From Dromiciops gliroides (Eukaryota; Chordata; Mammalia; Microbiotheria; Microbiotheriidae): 64,000 nt of DNA. The notes under the pieces were generated by a model, which searched no databases, was not told the DNA's origin, and was given only the letters and a program-made list of their open reading frames with translations. Positions within the stretch are counted from its first letter, which is position 1, and each line of letters begins with the position of its first letter. The stretch is from NCBI RefSeq assembly GCF_019393635.1, contig NC_057866.1:8481723-8545722 (forward strand). The letters are read 5' to 3'. This document shows positions 1-11,050 of the stretch, piece after piece. The translations under genes were made by a program, and so were the position numbers.

Positions 1-72
1 TAACACTTACTAGCTGTGTGGCCCTGGGCAAGTCACTTAACCCCAACTGCCTCACTAAAAAAAAAAAAAAAG
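1..72 (+). repeat. WSINE1-like CORE-SINE, 3' part cut by window edge
   Basis: The window opens inside a tRNA-headed marsupial SINE. The part seen holds the standard 3' half (TAGCTGTGTGGCCCTGGGCA, then CAAGTCACTTAACCCC) and ends in an A-rich tail. The 5' head lies outside the window. Confidence 0.85.
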
Positions 73-747
73 TTTATCTGGTCATAACAATTATGGCATG
101 TCATGGGCAGGAAGAAAGGAAGTGAGAAATTCTCATTGTTAATTAAGGGCAATACAGGTAATAGAATAAGGCTGTGATTATCAATATTGTTTCTCTGACA
201 CCTAACCATCTCTAACGAGTGTATTAGTCACTTATCTTTCCCATAGCATTAGTTCATTTGCACTGAACATGAGTTGACTCCATTTTTAAAGAAAGGCCAT
301 AGCTATAATTTCCAGATCTTTCTTGATTTTTCTGATAAAACACTGAATCTTTTAAAAATTAATTTAAAACAGGAACAGAATTTCTCGGTACTATTACCTT
401 TGCGAAATATGCTACATTTTATACCACAATGCTAATGCAATAAAAGAGAGATAATTATTATCCTGTTTTAATTTTTGCTTTCAATAGTACACTCAAAAGA
501 GGATGCTCCAACACAGCAAAGAGGCAAAAACTAGTGGATAAGAAAAGCACATTGCCCAGATGTGTCTCGCTAGCATATGTGCAGCCCATTGAGTTAATCC
601 ATCAGCATATAACTCTTGGACAGGGAACTGAAGTCAGACAATGTAAGGAAATGACTCCCAAAATGAACAAGGAAGAGGCTAGCCTGCCTGTATTGTATAT
701 ATGACTATCAATGATCTCACAAGCCATTTTTAAAAATATCTGTATTT

Positions 748-905
748 GGGGGGCAGCTAGATGGCACAGTGGATAGAGCACCGGCCCTGGAGTCAGGAGT
801 ACCTGAGTTCAAATCCGACCTCAGACACTTAACACTTAACACTTACTAGCTGTGTGACCCTGGGCAAGTCACTTAACCCCAATTGCCTTACTAAAAAAAA
901 AAAAA
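748..905 (+). repeat. WSINE1-like CORE-SINE, full length
   Basis: A full-length copy runs from the GGGGGCAGCTAG head through the CORE part to an A tail. It is flanked by a short direct repeat ATCTGTATT (about 737-745 and 905-913), the expected target-site duplication of LINE-driven insertion. Confidence 0.88.
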
Positions 906-1276
906 TCTGTATTCTTGATTGTCCTGATTGCAAAATATGGGTTCACTGTGATCTTCTGGAAAGATGCACAGTAATTAGTAATCATGTTTTATATTAAGAA
1001 AGCAGCATTAAAGAAATTGGCAAGGAAATGGATGACCCCAAAAGGAGATTAGCCATTCATGTAGGAAGAGCGATGAGAGAGTCACAAGATATTAAGGAAC
1101 TGGAAGGGCTCTTGAGTATTGAGTAAATACATTACAGAAAAGCACAGATAGAAGAATTTCTTATCAACGTATTGAGTCCTCTACCAAAGCGTTGGGCTTC
1201 TGGCTTCTATGAGACAAGACTGTGAAAGCAAGACCTTTCTGGGTCTCAGTCCTCTCAATTATAAAACAGAGGAATT

Positions 1277-1443
1277 GGGGGCAGCTAGGTGGCACAGTGG
1301 ATAAAGCACCGGCCCTGGATTCAGGAGGACCTGAGTTCAAATCTGGCCTCAGACACTTGACACTTACTAGCTGTGTGACCCTGGGCAAGTCACTTAACCC
1401 CACTGCCTCACCCCCCCCCAAAAAAAAACCCCAAACAAACAAA
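1277..1443 (+). repeat. WSINE1-like CORE-SINE, full length
   Basis: The SINE head (GGGGGCAGCTAGGTGGCACA), CORE region and a C-run followed by an A-rich tail are all present. Short open frames across it on both strands come from the SINE and are not genes. Confidence 0.87.
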
Positions 1444-2059
1444 GAATCAAGGGCAACTGAGGAAGATATAAAAAGTTTAAGGAAGATCAGGGAGCAGAGA
1501 GCCCTGAAGTGGGAAGGAGAATCTCAGGAAGGAAGAGTCAAAGGTTAGCAAGGCAAGGGAAGTAAGAAAAGTAGAGCAAGGCAAGGATAAAGCAAGCTGA
1601 GTGATCCACGACTGGGGAAAAGTGGTGATGTTGGCCTAGGACTGAAGAAGGGCAGGAGAACGGGCTTGCGGTGTGATTTTTTAAAAAAAGGAAGCTGAAT
1701 GCTATTGTCAATGTATTAAAAGAGATAACTGGATGCAAAAGTTCTAACCCAGAGTTTAGGCGTACACGAGTGGGTTTTGTTTTTTTTTAAACAAAGCTAG
1801 AAAAAGTGGAAAGATAGGTACACTGGTGCATTGTGGGGGAGCTGTGAAGGCACCCGACTCTTCTGAAAGGTCACTTGGAATTACGCAAACAAAACGGCCA
1901 AACCGTCCACACCCTTGGCCCAGAGATTCCGCCGCGAGGTCGAGGCCTCGAAGGCGTCCCCCTTTTTTCTTTAAAATATGAACAGCAGCCCTTTGCGCGG
2001 GAGCACTGGGTAGATGGATGCCCATCGGCAGGGGGGGCAGGACCACAAATGGAAGCCAG
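1444..2059. other. Upstream DNA without recognised gene
   Basis: I see no repeat or exon that I can name here. If the CpG island to the right also fires leftward, this would be the first intron of the divergent neighbour (TOP6BL by human synteny), but no exon of it is visible. Confidence 0.4.
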
Positions 2060-2960
2060 GCTTGGGGACGCTGGGAGAAGCGTTGACGTCAGCAGACGCG
2101 CGTTGACGTCAGCAGACGCGCGCTGACGTCAGCGCCGGCCAGGGCCCCGAGGCGCGCGCCAGCTCGGGGGCTTCCCAGGCCCGATCCTCTCCCACAGACT
2201 TTCGGTTCCTGGGCCCGCGGGGGAGGGGGTGGGAGATCTAGGTGACATAAGAACAAAAGAAGCTAACAAAAATGGACGTTTGCAAAAAGAAGGCCGTGAG
2301 GCTCCCGCCCCCCATTCTCCTCACGCCGCCGCCCCACCCCGCCGAGCCTCCATCACCTCACACACTGCCCTCGCCTCCATCGCCCACGGCGCGGCCGACG
2401 CCTCCTCACGCGGGCGTCTCTCCCGCCGCGCGCCCGCGCCTGCGCACGAGTAGCCGACTTCGGCGTCCCGCCCCCGCGGCCGGGGCTTTGCGCGCTTGCG
2501 CACTCGGCTCTTTCTCTCGTGAGCGCCGCCCTGCCCCCTCCCCTCCGCCCGCCCGAGCTCCTGACGGAGGCCGAGGCCGAGGCGGAGGCGGAGGCGGAGG
2601 CGGGGGCCGGAGGGAGGTGGAGGAGGCGGGGCCGGAGGGAGGCGGGCCGCCCCGCAGCTCCGCCCACCAGCCCGCCTCCGCGGGCGCCCGCTGACGAACC
2701 CGGCCGGGCCAGCCCCGGCGCCTAGGGGGCCCCGCGGGCCGGGGCAAGGATGGCCGGGCGCCGGCCGGGACTGGCTCTGGGGCTGCCCGCGGGCGGCGGC
2801 GGGGGACGAGCGGCCCCGGTGGACCAGCGCAGCCCGTGACCCTGTGACCTGTGTGACCTGTGACCCGTGACGCCTCCGGCAGGTGCCAGGTGAGCGAGGC
2901 CGCGCCCCTGGAGGAGGGAGGGGTCCGGCAGTGTCCGTGTCTGTGCCTGAGCAGAAGTCG
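2060..2960. promoter_or_regulatory. CpG island, probable (bidirectional?) promoter
   Basis: About 900 bp is very rich in G, C and CpG, unlike the flanking DNA, with GGCGGAGGCGGAG repeats and GC boxes. A good splice donor, GTGCCAG/GTGAGCG, lies on the + strand at 2889/2890, so a non-coding first exon could end there. In human, SPTBN2 and TOP6BL (C11orf80) are divergent neighbours, so this island is a candidate for the TOP6BL promoter, a distal SPTBN2 promoter, or both. That assignment is inference: no coding exon of either gene can be read here. Confidence 0.7.
2081..2140. promoter_or_regulatory. Three CRE sites in a 20-bp tandem repeat
   Basis: The palindrome TGACGTCA occurs at 2084-2091, 2104-2111 and 2124-2131, exactly 20 bp apart. 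The first two 20-bp units are identical (CGTTGACGTCAGCAGACGCG) and the third diverges after the CRE. TGACGTCA is the full CREB/ATF consensus. The position at the left rim of the CpG island fits a promoter-proximal, cAMP-responsive element. Confidence 0.8.
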
Positions 2961-3117
2961 CACTCAGGCCCTCCCCCACGTGGTCTTGCGCGCCCCAACT
3001 CTGGACACTCGTTCCAGGTCTCTCCGTCAGGAAGAGGAAGGAAGGACTTGAGCCCGTGTCCCATAGGGGATATTGGCTCTGCGAGACCCTCTCCTCTTGG
3101 AGGATGAGCTAGGCTGG

Positions 3118-4520
3118 GGGGACGGAAAGATGGAGGGATGGGAGGAAGGAAGAGTGGAGAGGGGGTGGGGGAGAAGATGGAGGGAAGAGGGATGGAGGGG
3201 GAAGGGAAGGGAGGATGGAGGAAAAGATGGGGGAGAGGATGGAGGAGGGGGAGGAAGGGAGGATGGAGGGGGAATGGAGGAGAGGATGGAGGAGGGGGAG
3301 GAAGGGAGGATGGAGGGGGGATGGGGGAGAGGATGGAGGAGGGGGAGGAGGGGGAGGAAGGGAGGATGGAGGGGGGATGGGGGAGAGGATGGAGGAGGGG
3401 GAGGAAGGGAGGATGGAGGGGGGAGGAGAATGGAGGAGGGGGAGGGAAGGGAGGATGGAGGGGGGATGGAGGAAGGGAGGAAGGAAGGATGGAGGGGGGA
3501 TGGAGGGGGAAGGAAAATGGAGGAGAGGATGGAGGAGGGGGAGGGAAGGGAGGATGGAGGAAAAGATGAAGGGAAGATGGGGGAGAGGATGGAGGAGAGG
3601 GAGGAAGGGAAGATGGAGGGGGGATAGGGGAGAGGATGGAGGAGGGGGAGGAAGGGAGGATGGAGGGGGGATAGGGGAGAGGATGGAGGAGGGGGAGGAA
3701 GGGAGGATGGAGGGGGGATGGGGGAGAGGATGGAGGAGGGGGAGGGAAGGGAGGATGGAGGGGGGATGGAGGAGGGGGAGGAAGGGAGGAAGGAAGGATG
3801 GAGGGGGAAGGAAAATGGAGGAGAGGATGGAGGAGGGGGAGGGAAGGGAGGATGGAGGAAAAGATGGAGGGGGGATGGGGAAGAGGATGGAGGAGGAGGA
3901 GGGAAGGCAGGATGGAGGGAGAGGGATGGAAGGATGGAGAGGGGATGGGGACTGAAGATAGAAGGATGAGAGGGAAGGGAGATGGAGGAGAGGATGGAGG
4001 GATGGGAGGAGAGAAAAATGGAGGAGAGATGGAGAGAGGGAGGGAAGGGAAAATGGAGGAAGGGAAAGAAGTATAGATGGAGGAAGAGGATGAAAGGATG
4101 GGAGGAGGGGGAAGGAAGTGTAGATGAGGAGGGGAATGGAGGGGGAGGGAAGGGAAGATAGAGGAGAGGATGAAGGGATAAGGAGAGGTGGAATGGTAAG
4201 AGGGAAGAATGAAGGAAGAATGGAGGAGAGGACAAAGGGGAATGGAGGGAGGGGAGTGGGAAAGGAAGATAATGGAGAGAATGGAGGGATGGGAAGAGGG
4301 GAAGGTGGGATAGAGGGCGGGGAGGATGGAGAATTAAGAGAAGGATGAGGGAGTGAGGGAGAAGAAATGGGGGAGGGGCAGGATGGAGGCATGGGGGAGG
4401 GTGGGATGGAAGAGAGGATGGAGAGATGGAAGGAAGGGGGAGGGATGAGAGGAGGGGGTCTGATGGGAGAAAGGAGGGAAGGATGAAGATGGGGGGGAGG
4501 GATGGAGGAAGGGGGAAGAG
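3118..4520 (+). repeat. Polypurine minisatellite (GGA/GGATGGAGG-rich), about 1.4 kb
   Basis: The + strand is almost pure A and G with scattered single T's (GATGGAGG) for about 1400 bases. The best-ordered part has a unit of about 47 bp: GATGGAGGAGGGGG starts at 3238, 3285 and 3332, then at 3388 with 9 extra bases. Toward 4000-4500 the array becomes more irregular. Long Pro/Ser/Leu-rich or Gly/Glu/Arg-rich open frames across it only reflect composition. Mirror-type purine tracts like this can form triplexes or G-quadruplexes. Confidence 0.93.
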
Positions 4521-4989
4521 CAGCTTCTGGAGTCAGTCATCAGCCCTGATTTCTACATTTTCCTTGTATGTGACCCTTGACACTCCCCCTGCTGAGGTCT
4601 CACTGAGGTATCCAGAGGTATGGTGAGAAGGAATCTGTGCTGATCCAGCTTGGTTTCAAGGTTGTTGATCTTGGTCCTAGTCCTTGCCTGCCCCAGGGGC
4701 TGGTGGTCCAGTGAGGGGTTCTTGGTCCTCGTGGTGTGACCAGCTCGGGGCACTGTGACCGCCTTCCACAGCGAGGTCATGAGCGATGGCCCCGATTTCT
4801 TCCTGGGTCCCAGCTCTGTGCTTCTCGATCTCGGGGCCCATGGCCAACAGACCACTGGACTCTGTGCTCTTACCAAGGCTTCCTGATTTGGGCCTGACCC
4901 ATCCGAGCTCCTCCCCCCACCCTCTGCCTCTTTGTTGGACTGTTTATGATGATGACAAGGTAGATAGAGAGAGGGAAGTTCCTCCTAGG

Positions 4990-5185
4990 TGTCAGGCACT
5001 GTGCTGCAGGCTTTGATCCTGCAGTCATGGCAGGCAGGTGCTACTATGACCCCCATTTTACAGATGAGCAATTGAGGGCAGACAGGTTATGTGACTTGCA
5101 TGGGGTCACACAGCTAGTAAGTGTCTGAGGCTGGATTGGAACTCAGGTCTTCCTCTATCCAGGCCCAGACTGTCCGCTGCAGTGT
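4990..5185 (+). repeat. Old MIR/CORE-type SINE fragment
   Basis: The segment has the MIR-like order: AGGTGTCAGGCACTGTGCT, then CATTTTACAGATGAG, GACTTGCATGGGGTCACACA and a GGAACTCAGGTCTTCC end. It is diverged and has no clear target-site duplication, so it is older than the WSINE1-like copies. Confidence 0.65.
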
Positions 5186-5189
5186 CCTC

Positions 5190-6700
5190 TGGCTCCTCCA
5201 AGAGAGGTGGGGACTTTCCCAGCTAGGTGGGTAGGATGGCTGGGGCTAGAACCCAGGCACTTAGGGCTTGGGTCTCCATCTCCCTGGCTGCTCTGGCCCG
5301 AGGGGGGTGGGGTCCAGTCCCGAGTCAAGCACAGATGGGAAGGACCTCGATCTGTGCCCCTCGTCTAAGGATTCGGGGGTTCTGTCTTGGTGCTAAGTCT
5401 GCGGGTCCAGTTTGTCATGGAAACAATCTGCCCACACATACCAGCGACAGGCGCAGCCCCAGGGAGGCTTGAAGATTCGGGAAGCCAGGGGGACCCGGAG
5501 AGCTAACACAGCTGGAGGAGGGGGTCATGACTGTAGCCATACTCAGTCATCTCATTTGACCCGCACAAGAGCGGTCAGTAGTTCATATGAAGCATCAGTG
5601 GCATGGCTGGTGCCTGACTTCCCCTGTCCCTTTTCTGTTAGAACTTTCCCTTTTTAATCCTTGGTCCCCCCTCATACACTCCCCTTTTGTCTCGTGCCCC
5701 CCCCCCCCCGCATTGTTCTCATGCTCTGCTGCAGGATCCCTAGAGAAGAGGCTGAGGCAGGGAGGGGGAAACACCCCTGAGGACACTGGCCAGGAGTTAG
5801 GAGTCAGGAAGAGGAGGTCCTCCCAGGGACAGCCTCATCTCCCCACCAGGAGTTGGAAGGGGTTAACAGAATCAAGGCCTGAGCAAAGCCTGCCCCCCCC
5901 CACTTCACATAACCGGGTTTCCTGAAATGGAGCAAGTCCCAGATGCCGCTCTGCTAATCACATCCTTGGAAATGGGGCCACGGTGCTCAGATTAGCTCAG
6001 CCCCTCACCTTCCTGAGGCCCTCTCCACCTGGAGCCCAGGATCTAGGACAGCCAAAGCCCTCAGCCACCCCTGCTTTGCTGTGGGGGTCAGAGGGCACCA
6101 TTTCCTTGGGATGCCAGGGAGGATTGTGGGGGAGCAGTGCAGGGCTAGGGCGGTCCCTGACATTTGTGCTACTATGTGGGGAACAGGCCAGAGGCCGCTT
6201 CTTTCTTCCTCCTGTCATTGAAATGACAGCACACCACAGGTGGCTAGCTTGGTGGTTCAGCTCTGAGTTCTCAGCGGCAGCCCAGGAGACTCTCGCTCCT
6301 TTCTGTCTCCATCTTCATCTCCCATCTGACTTAGAAGCCATAAGAAATGTCACCCAGTAGCTCTGCTCTCTCTGCCTTGGGCCTTTTATATTGTCCCTAG
6401 GCAGGCTTGGGTCTATCTTACCCTCAGGCTATCTGCTAGCAGGGAAGAAAGTATTCTTTGTTGGTTGTGGACCCCGAAAATGTACAGGCAGGCACTTCTG
6501 GTTGTGTGCTACCCAGGAGACCTGGTAACCCAGACATCAAAAGAGGAGCAAGTCCATTAACTGGACCAGGGAGCCCTCTTCCAGCGGTCTTGTATCTGCT
6601 TCTCTGGAGCCAACTCCAGAAGCCAGAGATGGAAAGGTTAGGAAACAGACCTTTATTCTAGACACAATCTTTATTCCTTCTGCCTTCTCTGAACTGGAGT
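5190..6700. other. Unannotated single-copy-looking DNA
   Basis: I see no exon, RNA gene or named repeat here. There is a C-run near 5697 and mixed-composition sequence. If the island at 2060-2960 starts an SPTBN2 transcript, this stretch is 5' UTR intron. Confidence 0.35.
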
Positions 6701-6706
6701 TGTTTA

Positions 6707-6925
6707 TTATTGCTTTTGTTCAGTCCTGTTCAACTCTCTGTGACCCCTTTTGATGGGGTGTGATTTGCCATTTCCTTCTCCAGCTTCTTTGACAGATGAG
6801 GAAACTGAGGCAGACAGGGCTAAGTGACTTGCCCAGGGTCACACAGCTAGGAAACTCAGGAAGAAAAAGTCCTCCTGACTGCAGGTCCAGTGTGCTATCC
6901 ATTGCACCGCCCAGCTGCCTCAGGA
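6707..6925 (-). repeat. MAR1-like tRNA/CORE SINE, reverse orientation
   Basis: On the + strand this reads from TTGTTCAGTCCTGTTCAACT through GATGAGGAAACTGAGGCAGA and TGACTTGCCCAGGGTCACAC to ACCGCCCAGCTGCC, the reverse complement of the long marsupial MAR-type SINE. It is more diverged than the WSINE1-like copies. Confidence 0.65.
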
Positions 6926-6999
6926 GCAGATCTGCCCTCTGGCTCACCAACCCATAGTCTCTCTCTGCCATTCTAAATAAAAGTATATTTACCAAAACA

Positions 7000-9900
7000 A
7001 ATAAGCTGCTATACAGAAAAAACTAGTGGTTTCTTAATGGGTTGGGCCAGTGTCGGCACAGAAGGAGGAAGGCTTGCTCTTGTCTTCATTTTCCTTCTAT
7101 TTTCTCCTCTGAAGACACTGAGAAGGGCAATGAAAAAGCAGAGGAGCACATGCTGAAAGCCCAGCTAAGAAAGGGGATGGGCAGAGGTCGCTTAGCTGGG
7201 CTTCACACACCACATCCCAGCTGCTGGGTGGACTCCTAGTGATAGCCTGTGTGGTGACCCTGGGTAAGTCACAGCTCCTCCTTGGGCCTCACTTTACTGC
7301 TCTGTACAATGAGAGGCCTTTCCAGGCAAATCCAACTCTAAATTGATGACTCTGAGCAGGTGACCAGAAGGAAGGGGCTCTGGGGCTAGCATCCTCACCT
7401 TCTCCCAGTCACACAACCAGTGTGTGTCTGAAGCAGGATTCAAATCCAGCTCTTTTCTGCCTTTAATTCCAGCACTCGCTCCCTGGAACCACATTTGTCC
7501 TTCAACTAGGTACAAAAGCCCGAATGAGCAGATTGAGGTGGGAAAAAAGGGCAGAGAAACCACTTCTGGTCTATCTCTAGCATCAGTGCTCAGTGCCAAT
7601 GACAACTAGCTGTCAGCTGCAGCCACCCTACCCCTGGTAGTGGCAGCAGAGTCTTGGCCCTGGGGTTTTTCCTTACCCCTCTTTCAGGGGTGATTGAAGG
7701 CTTCCCCCACCCCCACCCGGAGCAGTCAGGCTGGAGCTCTTAATGACAAGGGGTTAGCTTGAGGACCGGTCTCATGGACGCAGCCAGGTTGTTGGGGCAG
7801 TGTCTTTGTCCAAGGTCTCGTATGTTCCCAAGGACCCATGACTGGAGTTTCTTGAAACTGGTGCCATAGAACACTGTGTGCCTGGTAAAATGCCGGCTGT
7901 CTTGGGCTGAAGATTAAGCCCTGGCTGACTCTCTCCTTGCTTTAGAAATCATTAAGTTTTGTCTTTGATCCCAGGTTGCACCAGGTGCAGCCAAGTCTTT
8001 CAGCTTGTCATCTTGGTGGGAGGTTTCTAGGCCCAACTTTGGTCAGCATTGTGGGCTTGCAAATGATCATTTGGGAGCAAAGACTGAGCATGTACAGAGA
8101 AAGAACGTTGTGAACCAAAACTAGACAAAAATAAACATCTAACAAATGAGCTTCCATTTCTCCAGAGTAATGAATGAACCCGGTACTTTAACTGAACTCC
8201 TACTGTGTGCAGGAGCTACAGTGGGTAGCACTCAGCAGCTCAGAAAACCTGTGCTTTATAGAGAAGCTGAGACCACCCCCCCTCCTCAGTGGCTGGCTTT
8301 CTCTTATGATGCCCTCTGCCAAGAGCCATTGACATGGCTCCGTTTCTCAGACTTTAGGTCGTTGGGCTGCAGAAACGGGCTTTCAGTTTGCTGGGGGGAG
8401 GGGTGGGGAGGGAAGGGTAGTCATCCTTTCCCTGAAAACTTCCCAGACTGCTGTTTTCCCTTCTCTGGGTATGGTGCAAAGGAAAACTGATGTGTGTTAT
8501 GGAATAGGGTTGAACTTGTTTTGTCTTGGTACCACTAAACAATTATAACTCCCTCAAGGTAAGTGAAATGTACCGTGACACTGAAAATATTTTGTCTCCG
8601 GGAAACTGCCTGCCTTCTGACTGTTAAAAGGTTTGAAATGGCTGCAAAGTGTTCTTTCAAGGGTTTATCCAAAGGATCACCCAAGAGGAAGTCACTTAAG
8701 CTGTATAATAATGTTTGTGTATCTCTAGGCTGCCTTTGAGATCGTGTGCAGATGGTGGGAAGAACCCCAGTGAGAGCCACGAGTGCAGACTCAAGGCTTG
8801 GCCTGGACTCTCAGAGGGATGAGACCTCTCTGTGCCTCAGGCTCCCACCTGGAGAGCCCAGCACCTGTCCCTAGCTGATGGAGACTGCTCTCCAGGCCCT
8901 TCTCATCCTATTCGTCCCCTTCCATCACCCAAACCTCCCAGGTGTTCAGCCTGTCGGTGGATGGCTATCCCTGGCAGGTGCACTTGTAGCCCATCTGATG
9001 AAGGTCATTAACAGTAGATGAGCACAAGAGCCCATAATCAAGTAGCGTTCTGTGTGCCTAGAACAAGCCAGTTCAAAGCATGTTGACTGTCATATCACCT
9101 GACCCAGGCCTTTTTAAAAAAAAATAAATGTATGCTTTTAATGAGCTGCTGTCCCCTAGGTCTTAGCTATCCTGGTTTGGTTGGGTTGGTCTGAAGTTGT
9201 TGCCCTTAAAAACAGGTCTGTGAAAAAAAAAAATTTAAACAACAACAACAACAGGTCTGTGGAATGAGGGAACCACCAAGTGCTGCCCATAGGACTAGAT
9301 GAGGCTGCCCAGATCTGCAGCAGCTTCTTGGAGAGAGGTTTTCTCCTCCTTGCCCAATGTGGACCTAGGAAAGACCCCTGGCTACTATTATATTTGTGGG
9401 TTGACAACTTCAGACAGTTTGATCCTAACTTCTGTCAGAGACCCCTGGAAAACATTGGGGTCCCTTAGCTTCCTTCCTAACTGGGACTTGAACAGATGAA
9501 TAAGTGGAGTGGGGGTGGGTGAAGCGACTGCAGGCTCCTTCTCCAGTAGGATCTCTCCCCTCGCTAAATTCAGGCTGTTGGGAGAGCCAGGTTGAAAGCC
9601 AGACTTTGCAGGTGCTTCATCTGAGCCCTCTGTGGCATCGCCCGCCTCTAGTCTTTCATCTTAAAACCAAAAAAGCACAGAAATATTCAAAGTGAGAGAT
9701 TAAAAGCCACTTTGGCCTCTCCCCATTACAGGGTTTCTTAGCAGCTTCTAAACATGTGAACCATCATAAGGAGAAAAATCTCAGTGGCTTTTTGGTTATA
9801 ATTCCGTTCTATTAAACAGTCAGCTCAAAGAGCCGGAGACCCCATCTCCGAGGCCGCCTGTCCATCTTTCATTGTGTGGCTTCCAGCACCTCGAGGAAGG

Positions 9901-10180
9901 TCCCCTCTCTCTTTGCTCCTCTGGGAGGTGGTCCTAGACACATCCCCAGTCGCAGCTGCCTTGGCTGATAGCCTCAAGCCACATAGGAACGAATCCAGTT
10001 CTCAGTCAGAGAAGCAGCCTCTTAGCATCAGCCACAGCAGGGTCTGATGTCAGCGTGCTCCTGTCCCAGCCCCAGAAATCTGGGCCGCCTTTGGGCCAGA
10101 ATTCCCTGAGTTGGTTGATAAGTGGGGCTGGGAAGCTGCAGTGATGAGGACAGGTCAGAGAGACTGCTTGATGAAGGGGG
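7000..10180. other. Unannotated DNA between the two 5' CpG islands
   Basis: About 3.2 kb has no exon or RNA gene that I can recognise. There is an A/T-rich patch near 9110-9250 with a CAA-type simple repeat. A moderately A/T-rich stretch at about 9690-9830 lacks SINE signatures and might be a conserved non-coding element, but I have no direct evidence for that. Confidence 0.35.
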
Positions 10181-10189
10181 TGAGCTCAT

Positions 10190-11050
10190 GGAAACGCCTC
10201 GGATGAGAAGCCAGCGCGCCGGGCCGCCAGCCTGCCTGCGGAGCCTCCTGCAGCCCCCGATGGAGTAAGGCTGGAGAGGGGCAGGACGCGCGCCCGCGGG
10301 GACGGAGGCGACTTCGGGAGCGGCCAGTCGAGGCCCCATCCCGGGAGCTCTGGGGGAAGGCTCCGAGTAAGTCCCCCGGGGCCGGCCGAGGAGCCCCCGG
10401 GGCTGTCGCGGACGCCTGACCCGGTTGCCATGGCGCCGGGCTGGGGGGCTGGGCTGGGGCGCAGCGCGGGCCGCGGCTCCAGATGGTGCCGAGCGCCCCG
10501 CATCCCCAGGGAGCAGGCGGCGGGGGGCGGCTATTGTCCTCCTTTCCCCGCCGCCGTCGCCGCATTCTTGCTGCTCGCGCCCGGCCCGCGCGTCACCGCC
10601 GCCACGCGCCCGCACCCGCACCCCGCGCCCGCCGGCGGCTCGCTGCCAGCCCCGCGCTCCGCGCGCCCTCCGCTCCGCTCCAGCCTCGCGCGTGTGCCGG
10701 GCCGCTGCCCGGCGCTCCGCTCCCCTCCGCTCCGCCTCCTCCCCCGCCCGCGGCGGCCGCACCGGCGCCGAAGACCGGCCACCATCCCCTGCTCCCCCCA
10801 AACCGTCCCGTCCCGGCCGCCGCGTCCCTCCGACTGATTGCGATCGTGGCCTGGCCGGGCCTCCGAGGTAGGGAGGGAGCCGGTGCCGGCCGGGGGGGGG
10901 GGGCGCTTTGTCGGGCCGGGGGAGGAGGGGGAGGCGGCCGTCATGGTGCTGGGATGAGCTCAGCTTTGTGCATCCGCCGGCGGCGGGGCGCCGAGCCCCA
11001 GCTGGCAGGAGCCGGCCGGTGAGGGAGGAGGCTGGGGGGCGGGGAGGAGG
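10190..11050 (+). promoter_or_regulatory. SPTBN2: CpG island, probable main SPTBN2 promoter and 5' UTR exon
   Basis: About 850 bp is extremely rich in CpG and GC boxes, about 9 kb upstream of the exon carrying the SPTBN2 start codon. Two good donors on the + strand could end a non-coding first exon: CGAG/GTAGGG at 10867/10868 and GCCG/GTGAGG at 11018/11019. SPTBN2 needs an upstream exon because its ATG exon begins with an acceptor at 19629. The exact start site is not visible, and the choice of donor is inference. Confidence 0.65.

Noticed and set aside
2272-3064. Overlapping open frames in the first CpG island
   Set aside because: They are Pro/Arg/Ala/Gly-rich in all frames, with no domain and no splice-consistent continuation. 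CpG-rich DNA has few stop codons.
3230-3720. Regular repeats that could suggest a CRISPR array
   Set aside because: There are no unique spacers, the unit is purine-only and degenerate, and the DNA is plainly a vertebrate nuclear locus.
3027-4392. Very long open frames (about 400 codons) across the purine tract, on both strands
   Set aside because: They are made only of Pro/Ser/Leu/Phe or Gly/Glu/Arg/Trp/Met repeats. A strand of only A and G with rare T has few stops, so open frames are expected by composition.
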